Shown one piece after another: positions 1 through 7,915 of a stretch of DNA of 64,000 nt. Each line of letters opens with the position of its first letter. Within the stretch, counting starts at the first letter, position 1. The notes beneath the pieces are model-generated. The model ran no database searches and was not told the origin of the DNA. It was given only the letters and a program-made list of their open reading frames with translations. The stretch is from Croceitalea marina (lineage in GTDB: Bacteria; Bacteroidota; Bacteroidia; Flavobacteriales; Flavobacteriaceae), in the NCBI RefSeq assembly GCF_042684265.1, contig NZ_JBHULB010000079.1, forward strand, positions 56,373 to 120,372, read 5' to 3'. A program made the position numbers and the translations under genes.

Positions 1-608
1 TCGTTGGTTCACAGGCATGGGAATGGGCAACCTTTATCAAAGGCGATTTTGGAGCTTTAGAAACCAAAGGTGGTCGCGTATTGCAATTTGTAAAAGCCGA
101 TACCGGTGAACGTGCTGCTATTGCCGACTTTGCCGTTATCTTAGAAGAAGATAGAGTGGCCAATACAAGAGATAAAGGTGTGTGGTTTAATGCTGATGAG
201 GCATCTTTGACTTCGCTTTCATTGAATGAGGTAATTACCGGGTTTAAAGCCAACCCGAATATTCTAATAAGAACTGAAAAGATCAATGAAGAGGGTGAGA
301 AGACACTTTTAAATAGGGAGGAGTCTCTTTTAAAACTTACCGACGCTGTGCGTGTTGTTGAGGGTGCAAATCTTGTTAGAAATGAATATGGTAGTCGATT
401 ATTTGCAGACTTTTTCTTTTTCATTACTGGTTTTCACGGTTTCCACGTTTTTTCGGGTGTAGTTATCAATATCATTATCTTTTTTAATGTAATTCTTGGT
501 ACCTACGAAAAGAGAGGGCACTATGAGATGGTTGAAAAAGTTGGTTTGTACTGGCACTTTGTAGATTTAGTGTGGGTATTTGTATTTACATTCTTTTATT
601 TGGTATAA
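1..608 (+). CDS. Cytochrome c oxidase subunit III, 5'-truncated by the window edge
   Basis: The frame is open from the first bases of the window, so the N-terminus lies outside it. The visible part is the second half of a haem-copper oxidase subunit III. It holds a GSQAWEW segment, a helix with FFFFITGFHGFHVFSG (the conserved histidine and glycine region of the family) and a final helix containing WHFVDLVWVFVF. Subunit III is a membrane protein of the terminal oxidase and supports the catalytic subunit I. A subunit IV gene follows 51 bp downstream and SCO/DUF420 assembly genes come after it, which agrees with an oxidase operon. Family identity is clear; the oxidase subtype cannot be read from this part. 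Confidence 0.93.
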   Translation, partial: VGSQAWEWATFIKGDFGALETKGGRVLQFVKADTGERAAIADFAVILEEDRVANTRDKGVWFNADEASLTSLSLNEVITGFKANPNILIRTEKINEEGEKTLLNREESLLKLTDAVRVVEGANLVRNEYGSRLFADFFFFITGFHGFHVFSGVVINIIIFFNVILGTYEKRGHYEMVEKVGLYWHFVDLVWVFVFTFFYLV

Positions 609-659
609 TTTAATTGTCAATCCTTCAGAAATAGGAACTTATAATAAAGCTTACGCGAT

Positions 660-1043
660 ATGGCGCACGAACATAAATTAGAAATTTTTAGAGGTCTTTG
701 GAAGTTTAAATCGAACACTCAGAAGATTTGGGGTGTTTTGGCTTTTCTAACGCTGGTAACTACGATTGAAGTTGTTTTAGGTATCATAAAGCCTGAATTT
801 TTAATCAAGACTTCTTTCTTGGAAATGAAATTGCTAAACTGGATTTTCATAATCCTGACTTTAGTTAAAGCGTATTATATCGCTTGGGATTTTATGCACC
901 TTAGAGATGAAAAAAGTTCTTTAAGAAGAGCTATTGTTTGGACGCCGATATTCTTGGTAGTGTATTTAATTACCATATTACTTTTTGAAGCAACGTATAT
1001 TTATGATGTATTCAAGAATGGCTTTATGGCTTGGGATTTTTAG
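660..1043 (+). CDS. Cytochrome c oxidase subunit IV family protein
   Basis: 127-residue protein with three predicted membrane helices (about residues 22-45, 58-78 and 92-112). The pattern WDFMHLRDEK after the second helix is typical of the prokaryotic subunit IV (CyoD-like) family. It lies directly after subunit III, as in other flavobacterial oxidase operons, and is followed by a strong terminator, so it probably ends that transcript. Its role is to stabilise or help assemble the haem-copper oxidase; it carries no catalytic residues. The ATG start fits the family length. Confidence 0.85.
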   Translation: MAHEHKLEIFRGLWKFKSNTQKIWGVLAFLTLVTTIEVVLGIIKPEFLIKTSFLEMKLLNWIFIILTLVKAYYIAWDFMHLRDEKSSLRRAIVWTPIFLVVYLITILLFEATYIYDVFKNGFMAWDF

Positions 1044-1069
1044 TATGCTGAACTAGATAAAGTATAGTT

Positions 1070-1105
1070 AAAAAGACGGTTTTTAAAGCCGTCTTTTTTA
1101 TTTTT
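1070..1105 (+). terminator. Rho-independent terminator after the oxidase genes
   Basis: A 10-bp perfect stem, AAAAAGACGG (1070-1079) with CCGTCTTTTT (1089-1098), encloses a 9-nt loop and runs into a T-rich tract. It lies 27 bp after the subunit IV stop codon. Confidence 0.9.
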
Positions 1106-1189
1106 GTTTATGCCAAACTTGTTTTGGTATCTGCTTATTTTTATTGAATTTATTTTGTGAAAACATAAAATAATTCAATTCGATGTTTT

Positions 1190-1822
1190 ATGAAAAAAGT
1201 CTTTGTTTTAGTAGTGTTATTTATACTCCCGTTAGTGGCGTATCTCTTTTTTGCCTCAGGAGTCAATAACTTTGGAAGGTTACCGGTACTAACGGAAAAA
1301 GTCTCTGATATTTCCACCATATCCAAAAATTATACTTTTGAAGATAAAATCACCATCTTGGGTTTTGTAGGTAACGATGTTAATCGCGTTAAAGGGAATT
1401 TATTTAATCTAAATCAAAAAATTTACAAACGTTTTCACGAGTTTAATGATTTTCAAATGATAATGGTTGCCCCTATCGGGGTTGAAAAAGAAGTTGTAGA
1501 TCTAAAAGAAGAATTAGGGCAACTGGCAGATGCGAAAAAATGGAATTTTGTATTTGTAAAACCTGAAGAGATAAAGAACCTTTTTGATGGTTTAAAAACT
1601 GATTTGTCACTTGATAAAAACCTTGGGAACCCTAATGTATTTATTATAGATAAAAAATTGAGCTTGAGAGGAAGAGATGATGACGAAGACGAGAAAGTGA
1701 AGTACGGTTTTAACACGATATCTGTAGCGGAATTGAACAATAAGATGGAGGATGATGTAAAAATCATTCTTGCTGAATATAGACTAGCCTTAAAAAAGAA
1801 CAATGCCGACAGGAGCAAATAA
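1190..1822 (+). CDS. Membrane-anchored thioredoxin-fold-like protein of an oxidase assembly cluster, uncharacterised
   Basis: 210 residues with one N-terminal hydrophobic segment (about residues 3-22), then a soluble domain facing the periplasm. The domain has the layout of a SCO/thioredoxin-like fold: a strand ILGFVG, a strand FQMIMVAP, and NPNVFIIDKKLSLRGRDDDED near the end, recalling the 'D..G.lR' strand of SCO proteins. No CxxxC copper or redox motif is present. It overlaps the true SCO gene by 20 nt, so the two are translationally linked. A non-redox SCO-like partner is an inference; the function is not known to me. Confidence 0.6.
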   Translation: MKKVFVLVVLFILPLVAYLFFASGVNNFGRLPVLTEKVSDISTISKNYTFEDKITILGFVGNDVNRVKGNLFNLNQKIYKRFHEFNDFQMIMVAPIGVEKEVVDLKEELGQLADAKKWNFVFVKPEEIKNLFDGLKTDLSLDKNLGNPNVFIIDKKLSLRGRDDDEDEKVKYGFNTISVAELNNKMEDDVKIILAEYRLALKKNNADRSK

Positions 1823-2546
1823 TAATAAAAAATACACCTATGTATGGGTCTCTTTAGTGATACTTGTATTTGGTATAATTTTTATCCCAAGAATTGTTGA
1901 CCGTTTGAAAAGCGATTCTGTAGTGGTTAATGATAGGCTGGCAAATGCAAATACCATAAGCGATTTGTCTTATATCATGAATAATGGTAAAAAGCGCAAG
2001 GTCCCCAACTTTTCTTTTTTAAATCAAGACAGTGTTTTGATTTCCAATAAGGATTATCTGGGTAAGGTTTATGTTGTTGAATTTTTCTTTACCACCTGCC
2101 CGACCATTTGCCCTATCATGACGCAAAATTTGGTGACGCTACAGGAAACCTTTGAGAATGAAGCAGATTTTGGGGTAGCATCGTTTACCATAAACCCAAG
2201 GTACGATACGCCGACCGTTTTAAAAAAGTATGCCGTGAAACATGGGATTTCGAATCCTGATTGGCATTTAATGACCGGCGAGCAGAGCGAAATCTATGAT
2301 CTGGCCAATAAAGGCTTTTACATTATGGCGAATGAAGAGAATGAAGCTCCTGGCGGGTTTGAGCACTCTGGCGCATTTGCTTTGGTCGACAAAGAGGGGT
2401 ATATCCGTTCGAGAAATGATCGTTTTGGTAATCCGATTATTTATTACCGAGGTACTATAACAGAAAAGCAAGGAGTCAATGATGAGGGAGAGGTACAGCA
2501 GATTACTTCATTAAAAGAAGATATTAAAAATTTATTGGCCGAATAA
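1803..2546 (+). CDS. SCO1/SenC family copper chaperone
   Basis: 247 residues, anchored by one N-terminal helix (about residues 12-29). The thioredoxin-like domain carries the SCO copper motif TTCPTICP with cysteines at 99 and 103, and a later histidine in GGFEHSGAFALVD that fits the third copper ligand. SCO proteins deliver copper to, or reduce, the CuA site of cytochrome c oxidase subunit II in the periplasm. The gene overlaps the upstream SCO-like gene by 20 nt and abuts the DUF420 gene with no gap, so all four are probably co-transcribed. Confidence 0.92.
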   Translation: MPTGANNNKKYTYVWVSLVILVFGIIFIPRIVDRLKSDSVVVNDRLANANTISDLSYIMNNGKKRKVPNFSFLNQDSVLISNKDYLGKVYVVEFFFTTCPTICPIMTQNLVTLQETFENEADFGVASFTINPRYDTPTVLKKYAVKHGISNPDWHLMTGEQSEIYDLANKGFYIMANEENEAPGGFEHSGAFALVDKEGYIRSRNDRFGNPIIYYRGTITEKQGVNDEGEVQQITSLKEDIKNLLAE

Positions 2547-3080
2547 GTGAAGACACAGAAAGTAAATGAGAAAAAAATAAGGGTTTGGATAACTATTTTG
2601 TCGATAGCCATACCCTTGGTTGTGGCTGTTCTTTTTGGGTATAAAATACCAAATGCTGAGCCACTCCGTTTTTTACCACCTATTTATGCTACAATTAATG
2701 GGCTAACAGCATTATTTCTAATTGCAGCAGTTATAGCAATAAAAGAAGGAAATCAAAAATTACATCAAAACCTTATGACCACCTGTATTTTGTTTTCGGT
2801 GGCCTTTTTGGGTATGTATGTGGCATACCATATGACATCGGAATCAACCTCGTACGGTGGTGAAGGCATAAGCAGGTATTTTTATTTTTTTATTTTAATA
2901 TCGCATATCGCACTTTCTATAATTATAATACCATTAGTTTTAATCACTTACAGTAAGTCATACTTTTTTAAAGATTTTGTGGCCCACAAAAAGTGGGCAA
3001 GATTTACTTTTCCAATATGGTTGTATGTGGCTGTTACCGGGGTAATAGTTTATTTGATGATATCACCTTACTACCAATGA
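2547..3080 (+). CDS. DUF420 membrane protein, CtaM-like oxidase assembly factor
   Basis: 177 residues with five predicted membrane helices. The conserved histidines of DUF420 are visible: a HQNLM segment after helix two, AYHMTSE after helix three, an ISHIAL helix and a HKKWARFTFPIWLYVAVTGV end. DUF420 proteins include B. subtilis CtaM, needed for an active caa3 oxidase. The start is GTG, placed directly after the TAA of the SCO gene, and no in-frame ATG is suitable. The stop overlaps the next gene's start as ATGA, so coupling is likely. Confidence 0.87.
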   Translation: MKTQKVNEKKIRVWITILSIAIPLVVAVLFGYKIPNAEPLRFLPPIYATINGLTALFLIAAVIAIKEGNQKLHQNLMTTCILFSVAFLGMYVAYHMTSESTSYGGEGISRYFYFFILISHIALSIIIIPLVLITYSKSYFFKDFVAHKKWARFTFPIWLYVAVTGVIVYLMISPYYQ

Positions 3081-3307
3081 AAAAAAAGATAATAATAGTA
3101 TTAATATTGGTTTTGATGCTTTTTCCAGAAATGGTTGAGGCACAGTGCGCCATGTGTCGGGCGGCCTTAGAAAGTGAAGCCGATAATAGCCAAGCAGAGG
3201 GTATTAATAATGGCATTGTATACCTGATGGCCATTCCTTATATCTTGGTTGCGGGGTTATTTTTCTTTATTTATCGCAAGTTAAAAACCAGAAGTACAGC
3301 GGTTTAA
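3077..3307 (+). CDS. Small secreted/membrane protein with a CxxC motif, uncharacterised
   Basis: 76 residues starting at the ATG that overlaps the DUF420 stop (ATGA). A longer in-frame opening upstream lies inside the DUF420 gene and is not needed. A signal-like hydrophobic N-terminus ends in VEAQ and is followed at once by CAMC, then an acidic patch and a C-terminal helix (about residues 48-66) with a basic tail. The layout suggests a periplasmic CxxC head held by the membrane. Its place behind SCO and DUF420 suggests a role in metal or haem handling for the oxidase, which is inference only. Confidence 0.75.
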   Translation: MKKKIIIVLILVLMLFPEMVEAQCAMCRAALESEADNSQAEGINNGIVYLMAIPYILVAGLFFFIYRKLKTRSTAV

Positions 3308-3326
3308 CATTTTTTTTACAAAAAAG

Positions 3327-3357
3327 TGTAACAAATAAGGCTAACTTCAGTCTTATT
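3327..3357 (+). promoter_or_regulatory. Putative ECF sigma factor promoter for export operon I
   Basis: TGTAACAAAT (3327-3336) and GTCTTATT (3350-3357), with 17 nt between AAC and GTC. The same two motifs with the same spacing lie upstream of the second half of the export system at 7136-7166. AAC in the -35 and GTC in the -10 element are typical of ECF sigma factors. It lies 44 bp before the permease start. Confidence 0.6.
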
Positions 3358-3400
3358 AGGGTACGGTAACGTATTCATCAATCATCAAAAAACCAACCCA

Positions 3401-4651
3401 ATGTTTGACATCGAGAGATGGCAAGAGATATTTGACACTATTCGCAAGAACAAATTGCGAACCTTCCTCACTGGTCTATCTGTTGCTTCAGGTATTTTTA
3501 TTCTAGTTATTTTATTAGGTTTTGGGCAAGGCATGCAAAATGGTATTGAGGCCGAATTTAAAGGCGATGCCGCAACCAGTATCTGGGTATGGCCCAATAG
3601 AACTACAATTGAATATAAAGGTCTTAATCCGGGTAGAAGAATTCAGCTAAGAAATGAAAATTTTGATGTCATTGAAAATCAAATGGGTGATGAATATGAC
3701 AGTGGTTCTGTACTATACTTTCCTAGAGGAGTAAAAGTGGTCTATAATAATGACCTTTTGGTCTATAATGTGGCTGGTACGACCGGCGACTTACAGCCCA
3801 TTGAAAATGAATACTTATCAGAAGGGCGATATATAAACCAGGCAGATGTAGAAAATAATGCCAAGGTAGCTGTTATCAGTAATAAGATTAGAAGAGAAGT
3901 CTTTGCCCATGTAGATTCTCCGCTTGGAGAGTATTTGACCATTTCTGGAGCAGGATTTAAAATTGTTGGTGTTTTCGGTGAGTACGGTGATGATGAGGGA
4001 GAAGAGGAAAGAATATTTATTCCTATCACCACTGCTCAACTTGCTTTTAATGGCAGCGATAAGCTGAATAACTTAAATTATCTATTGCCCGATCAGGGAT
4101 CGCTCAATGCAACTGTCGCAAATACAGATAGATTCATTAAAGAAATGAAAACCTACCTGAACGAATACCATGGAGTATCTCCCGAAGATGATAGGGCAAT
4201 CCGCGTATGGAACCCTATTGAAGAGGCAAAACGCTATTACGGACTCACAGGTAACATTAAGTTTTTCTTCTGGTTTGTGGGAGTCTGTACCATAATTGCC
4301 GGGGTAGTTGGGGTAAGTAACATTATGTTGATCGTAGTTAAAGAACGGACGAGGGAAATAGGCATTAGAAAAGCTTTAGGTGCCAAGCCATGGGGAATTG
4401 TAGCCATGATTTTACAAGAATCTGTTTTTGTTACTGCTATTTCGGGGTTTTCAGGACTAATTTTTAGCATGGCCATTTTAGAAGTAGTGGGCCCTAATGT
4501 AGAAATAGATTATGTGGTTAACCCATCGGTGAATTTTACAGTTGCCTTTTCAACGGTGATTGTTTTGGTAGTTGCAGGTGCAATTGCGGGTTTTTTTCCT
4601 GCTTGGCATGCAGCTAGAGTACATACCATTGAAGCATTAAGAGACGAATAG
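3401..4651 (+). CDS. ABC transporter permease, MacB/FtsX type (operon I, first)
   Basis: 416 residues with the MacB-type permease order: an N-terminal helix after the IRKNKLRTFLTGLSVASGIFI motif, a large periplasmic MacB_PCD domain (about residues 45-265), then three C-terminal FtsX helices. The cytosolic coupling segment VVKERTREIGIRKALGA is present, and the protein ends in the family-typical TIEALRDE. No ATPase domain is fused, unlike E. coli MacB. It is followed 4 bp later by a second permease, so the two probably form a heterodimer. The only ATPase in the cluster is encoded at 7211. Such systems drive a mechanotransmission-type export of periplasmic substrates; the substrate is unknown. 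Confidence 0.9.
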   Translation: MFDIERWQEIFDTIRKNKLRTFLTGLSVASGIFILVILLGFGQGMQNGIEAEFKGDAATSIWVWPNRTTIEYKGLNPGRRIQLRNENFDVIENQMGDEYDSGSVLYFPRGVKVVYNNDLLVYNVAGTTGDLQPIENEYLSEGRYINQADVENNAKVAVISNKIRREVFAHVDSPLGEYLTISGAGFKIVGVFGEYGDDEGEEERIFIPITTAQLAFNGSDKLNNLNYLLPDQGSLNATVANTDRFIKEMKTYLNEYHGVSPEDDRAIRVWNPIEEAKRYYGLTGNIKFFFWFVGVCTIIAGVVGVSNIMLIVVKERTREIGIRKALGAKPWGIVAMILQESVFVTAISGFSGLIFSMAILEVVGPNVEIDYVVNPSVNFTVAFSTVIVLVVAGAIAGFFPAWHAARVHTIEALRDE

Positions 4652-4655
4652 CATT

Positions 4656-5915
4656 ATGTTTAATAAAGATCGTTGGAAAGAAATTATTGAAGTGCTGACT
4701 AGTAATTGGTTCAGAACGATACTTACGGCTTTTGGTGTCTTTTGGGGCATTCTTATTTTGATTATACTTCTTGCTGCAGGTAAAGGTCTGGAGAATGGCA
4801 TTAAGCAAGACTTTAACGGGGTGGCCACAAATACGATGTTTATGTGGACACAGAATACCACAATGGCATATCAAGGCCTACCTGAGGGGAGAAGGTTCAA
4901 TTTTAAACTTGAAGACGTAGAACTATTGCGGCAGAATGTCCCCGAGCTCAAAATCATTTCGCCTAGAAATGCCCAACGAGGGCCAAGCGGTGTAGATAAT
5001 GTGGTTTACGGCACGGAAACCGGATCCTACAGAATTTTTGGAGATTACCCTGAAATAATTCTGCAAAACCCCATGTATGTCGCCAAAGGACGCTTTATAA
5101 ATTATAACGACATAAAAGAAAAGCGTAAGGTGGTTGTTATTGGAGATGGAATAAGAAAAGACTTATATAAAGAAGACGAGGAGGTTTTAGGTACTTATCT
5201 TAAGATTAGCGGCGTAAATTTTATGGTCGTTGGCACTTATAAGGAAAAAACAAGTAATGGTAGTAACCAAGATAGTGAGCGGCAGATCTATGCTCCATTT
5301 ACATCGTTTTCCCAGGCTTTTAACAGAGCCGATAATGTAGGGTGGATGGCCTTGACCGCAAAGGATGGAAAATCAATAAGTAACCTAACGGATAAAATAA
5401 TAAATACCGTCAAAAAAAGTCGAAAGGTACACCCTGATGATGAAAGGGCTATTGGCTTTTTTGATTTATTTAGACAGTATAATAGGGTAGAAACTCTTTT
5501 TTCCGCAATGCGATGGATAGCTATTATCGTTGGAACATTAGTTTTAATCTCGGGAGTTATAGGTATTAGTAATATCATGCTTATAGTGGTTAAGGAGCGG
5601 ACAAAGGAAATAGGTATAAGAAGAGCACTTGGTGAAGCACCATGGTCTATAAAAAAACAGATTCTTATGGAGTCTATATTTCTAACTATAATCTCTGGCA
5701 TGACAGGTATTATAACGGGGTCTTTGTTTATCTATGGTATTAACGCCCTTTTGGATAGTGTAGGCCCGGTAGACATGTTTTTAAATCCAAATGTAAGTGT
5801 TGGTGTAGTTGCAATGGCCTTAATAATACTAGTTGTTTCGGGCTTATTTGCTGGCTTTATACCAGCTCAGAGTGCCATAAAAGTAAGACCTATAGACGCA
5901 TTAAGAACAGAATAA
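4656..5915 (+). CDS. ABC transporter permease, MacB/FtsX type (operon I, second)
   Basis: 419 residues, same architecture as its upstream neighbour: an N-terminal helix, a MacB_PCD periplasmic domain, and three C-terminal FtsX helices with VVKERTKEIGIRRALGE as coupling loop and a final RPIDALRTE. It starts 4 bp after the first permease, so translation is probably coupled. It differs from its partner in the periplasmic region but resembles the second permease of operon II (9142-10404), for example in the shared ARNAQRG/APRNVKG-like segment. This fits duplication of an entire permease pair. Confidence 0.9.
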   Translation: MFNKDRWKEIIEVLTSNWFRTILTAFGVFWGILILIILLAAGKGLENGIKQDFNGVATNTMFMWTQNTTMAYQGLPEGRRFNFKLEDVELLRQNVPELKIISPRNAQRGPSGVDNVVYGTETGSYRIFGDYPEIILQNPMYVAKGRFINYNDIKEKRKVVVIGDGIRKDLYKEDEEVLGTYLKISGVNFMVVGTYKEKTSNGSNQDSERQIYAPFTSFSQAFNRADNVGWMALTAKDGKSISNLTDKIINTVKKSRKVHPDDERAIGFFDLFRQYNRVETLFSAMRWIAIIVGTLVLISGVIGISNIMLIVVKERTKEIGIRRALGEAPWSIKKQILMESIFLTIISGMTGIITGSLFIYGINALLDSVGPVDMFLNPNVSVGVVAMALIILVVSGLFAGFIPAQSAIKVRPIDALRTE

Positions 5916-5994
5916 AAATAGAAGATAGCTAATTAAGAGATTTTCAAATTGAAAATCTTGGAGTGTAAATTCCGAATAAATAAATCAATCAAAA

Positions 5995-7107
5995 ATGAAA
6001 AAATCAGTAACCATTATCATCCTTTTAATTATTGTTCTAGGTTTTGGAGGAGCCATGTATTATTTGTATCAAAAGAACGCTGAAGACCCTGTTGTATATG
6101 AGACGGAACAGGCAGAAAAACAAAATATTATAAAGAAAACCGTAGCTACAGGAAGTATTTTGCCTTTAGAGGAAGTATTGATCAAACCAAATATTTCTGG
6201 TGTTATTGAAGAAGTGTATGTTGAAGGTGGTGATTATGTGAAGTCTGGCGATCTGTTGGCGAAAATAAAGGTTGTGCCAAATTTGAATGCTTTGATTGAT
6301 GCACGCAATGCTATAGAAGATGCAAAAATCAACTTAGCCGATCAAAAGCGTAATTATGATCGGCAGCTCTCCATTTTTAATAAAGGAGTAATTTCTCAAG
6401 CGGATTTAGATAGGGCGCAAGTCACTTATGATCAAGCAAAACAGGCCTATAGCGCGGCAAATAAGCGTTTTGACATTGTAAATACGGGTACTACTCGTGG
6501 TTTTGGCAATTCGGCCAATACATTGATAAAATCTACTGTAAGCGGAATGGTGTTAGAGGTGCCTGTAGAAGTAGGTAATCAGGTCATCGAAAGTAACAAT
6601 TTTAACGAAGGTACTACGATCGCCGCCATTGCCGACGTCGAAAAAATGATTTTTGAGGGTAAAGTTGATGAATCGGAAGTAGGAAAAATTAAAGAGAATC
6701 TTCCTCTCGAAATAACTGTGGGTGCAATTGAAAATAAAGTTTTCAATGCGGTATTGGATTATATTGCGCCTAAAGGTAAAGAAGAAAACGGCGCCATTCA
6801 ATTTGAAATTAAAGGAACACTTAAAAAACAGGATACTACATTTATTAGAGCTGGCTTGAGTGCCAATGCATCTATTATTTTGGCCAGAGTAGATAGTGTT
6901 TTGGCTATCAAAGAAGCCCTGGTGCAGTTCGATGAGGAGACAAAAAAACCTTTCGTGGAAATTGAAACCGGAAATCAGCAATTTGCGCGTAAAGATATCG
7001 AGCTGGGTATTAGTGACGGTATTAACGTAGAGGTCAAATCTGGTATTTCAATTGAAGATAAAATTAAGGTTTGGAACGGAATCGAGTCTGAAGAGGAGAA
7101 CGACTAA
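5995..7107 (+). CDS. Periplasmic adaptor subunit, MacA/HlyD family (operon I)
   Basis: 370 residues. One N-terminal anchor helix (residues 5-24) is followed by a lipoyl-like half motif (EEVLIKPNISGVIEEVYVEGGDYV), an alpha-helical hairpin (about residues 95-160, with the NKGVISQADLDRAQ pattern), the second lipoyl half and a beta-barrel domain. Membrane fusion proteins of this kind connect inner membrane ABC permeases to an outer membrane TolC-type channel. It follows the two permeases by 79 bp and has a close paralogue at 10439. The acidic C-terminal tail is short here and long in the paralogue. Confidence 0.9.
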   Translation: MKKSVTIIILLIIVLGFGGAMYYLYQKNAEDPVVYETEQAEKQNIIKKTVATGSILPLEEVLIKPNISGVIEEVYVEGGDYVKSGDLLAKIKVVPNLNALIDARNAIEDAKINLADQKRNYDRQLSIFNKGVISQADLDRAQVTYDQAKQAYSAANKRFDIVNTGTTRGFGNSANTLIKSTVSGMVLEVPVEVGNQVIESNNFNEGTTIAAIADVEKMIFEGKVDESEVGKIKENLPLEITVGAIENKVFNAVLDYIAPKGKEENGAIQFEIKGTLKKQDTTFIRAGLSANASIILARVDSVLAIKEALVQFDEETKKPFVEIETGNQQFARKDIELGISDGINVEVKSGISIEDKIKVWNGIESEEEND

Positions 7108-7135
7108 CCTTTTAACAAAACTTTTTAATATTTCT

Positions 7136-7166
7136 TGTAACAAATCTACAACTTGTAAGTCCTATT
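7136..7166 (+). promoter_or_regulatory. Putative ECF sigma factor promoter for export operon II
   Basis: TGTAACAAAT (7136-7145) and GTCCTATT (7159-7166), with 17 nt between AAC and GTC, exactly as at 3327-3357. It lies 44 bp before the ATPase start, the same distance as in the first copy. Confidence 0.6.
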
Positions 7167-7210
7167 GACACAGGATTGCAAAGTTCTGTATAGCTAACAA
7201 ACCAATCATC

Positions 7211-7915
7211 ATGATAGAAATTAAAGATCTTCACAAATCCTATAAAATGGGGAGTAATTCCCTTCATGTTTTAAAAGGAATCAATTTTTCAGTAGAAGAT
7301 GGCGAATTGGTCGCTATCATGGGATCCTCGGGTTCTGGAAAATCAACCTTGCTAAATATTCTTGGAATGCTAGATGAAGCGGATGAAGGAGAATATACCC
7401 TTGATAATGTTCCTATCAAAAACTTAAGTGAAACCAAAGCTGCTCAATACCGCAATAAGTTTTTAGGCTTTGTTTTTCAATCGTTCAATCTTATTAATTA
7501 TAAGAGTGCAATGGAGAATGTAGCACTTCCTTTATACTATCAAAGGGTTGCTCGAAAAGAACGCACAGAAAAGGCGCTACAATATCTAGAAAGAGTAGGA
7601 TTAAGGGAATGGGCAACACACTTGCCGAGTGAACTTTCGGGGGGTCAAAAACAACGTGTTGCCATAGCAAGGGCAATGGCGGCCGAACCTAAGGTGCTTT
7701 TGGCAGATGAGCCTACTGGAGCTTTGGACAGTACTACTTCGTATGAAGTGATGGATTTAATTCAAAAAATCAATGATGAGGGTAATACCATATTGGTAGT
7801 TACGCATGAAGAAGATATTGCCCATATGTGCAAACGTATTGTACATCTAAAAGATGGGGTTATAGTAGAAGATAAAAAAGTGAAACAAGTTAGAGCAGCG
7901 GAGTATGTTCAGTAG
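7211..7915 (+). CDS. ABC transporter ATP-binding protein, MacB/LolD type
   Basis: 234 residues with all ATPase motifs: Walker A GSSGSGKST (about residues 38-46), Q-loop in GFVFQSFNL, signature LSGGQKQRVA, Walker B VLLADEP and the H-loop in VVTHEED. The length and the IEIKDLHKSYKMG start fit the LolD/MacB-type cytosolic ATPases. It is the only ATPase among four permeases and presumably energises both pairs, which is inference. It overlaps the next permease by 11 nt. Confidence 0.93.
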   Translation: MIEIKDLHKSYKMGSNSLHVLKGINFSVEDGELVAIMGSSGSGKSTLLNILGMLDEADEGEYTLDNVPIKNLSETKAAQYRNKFLGFVFQSFNLINYKSAMENVALPLYYQRVARKERTEKALQYLERVGLREWATHLPSELSGGQKQRVAIARAMAAEPKVLLADEPTGALDSTTSYEVMDLIQKINDEGNTILVVTHEEDIAHMCKRIVHLKDGVIVEDKKVKQVRAAEYVQ

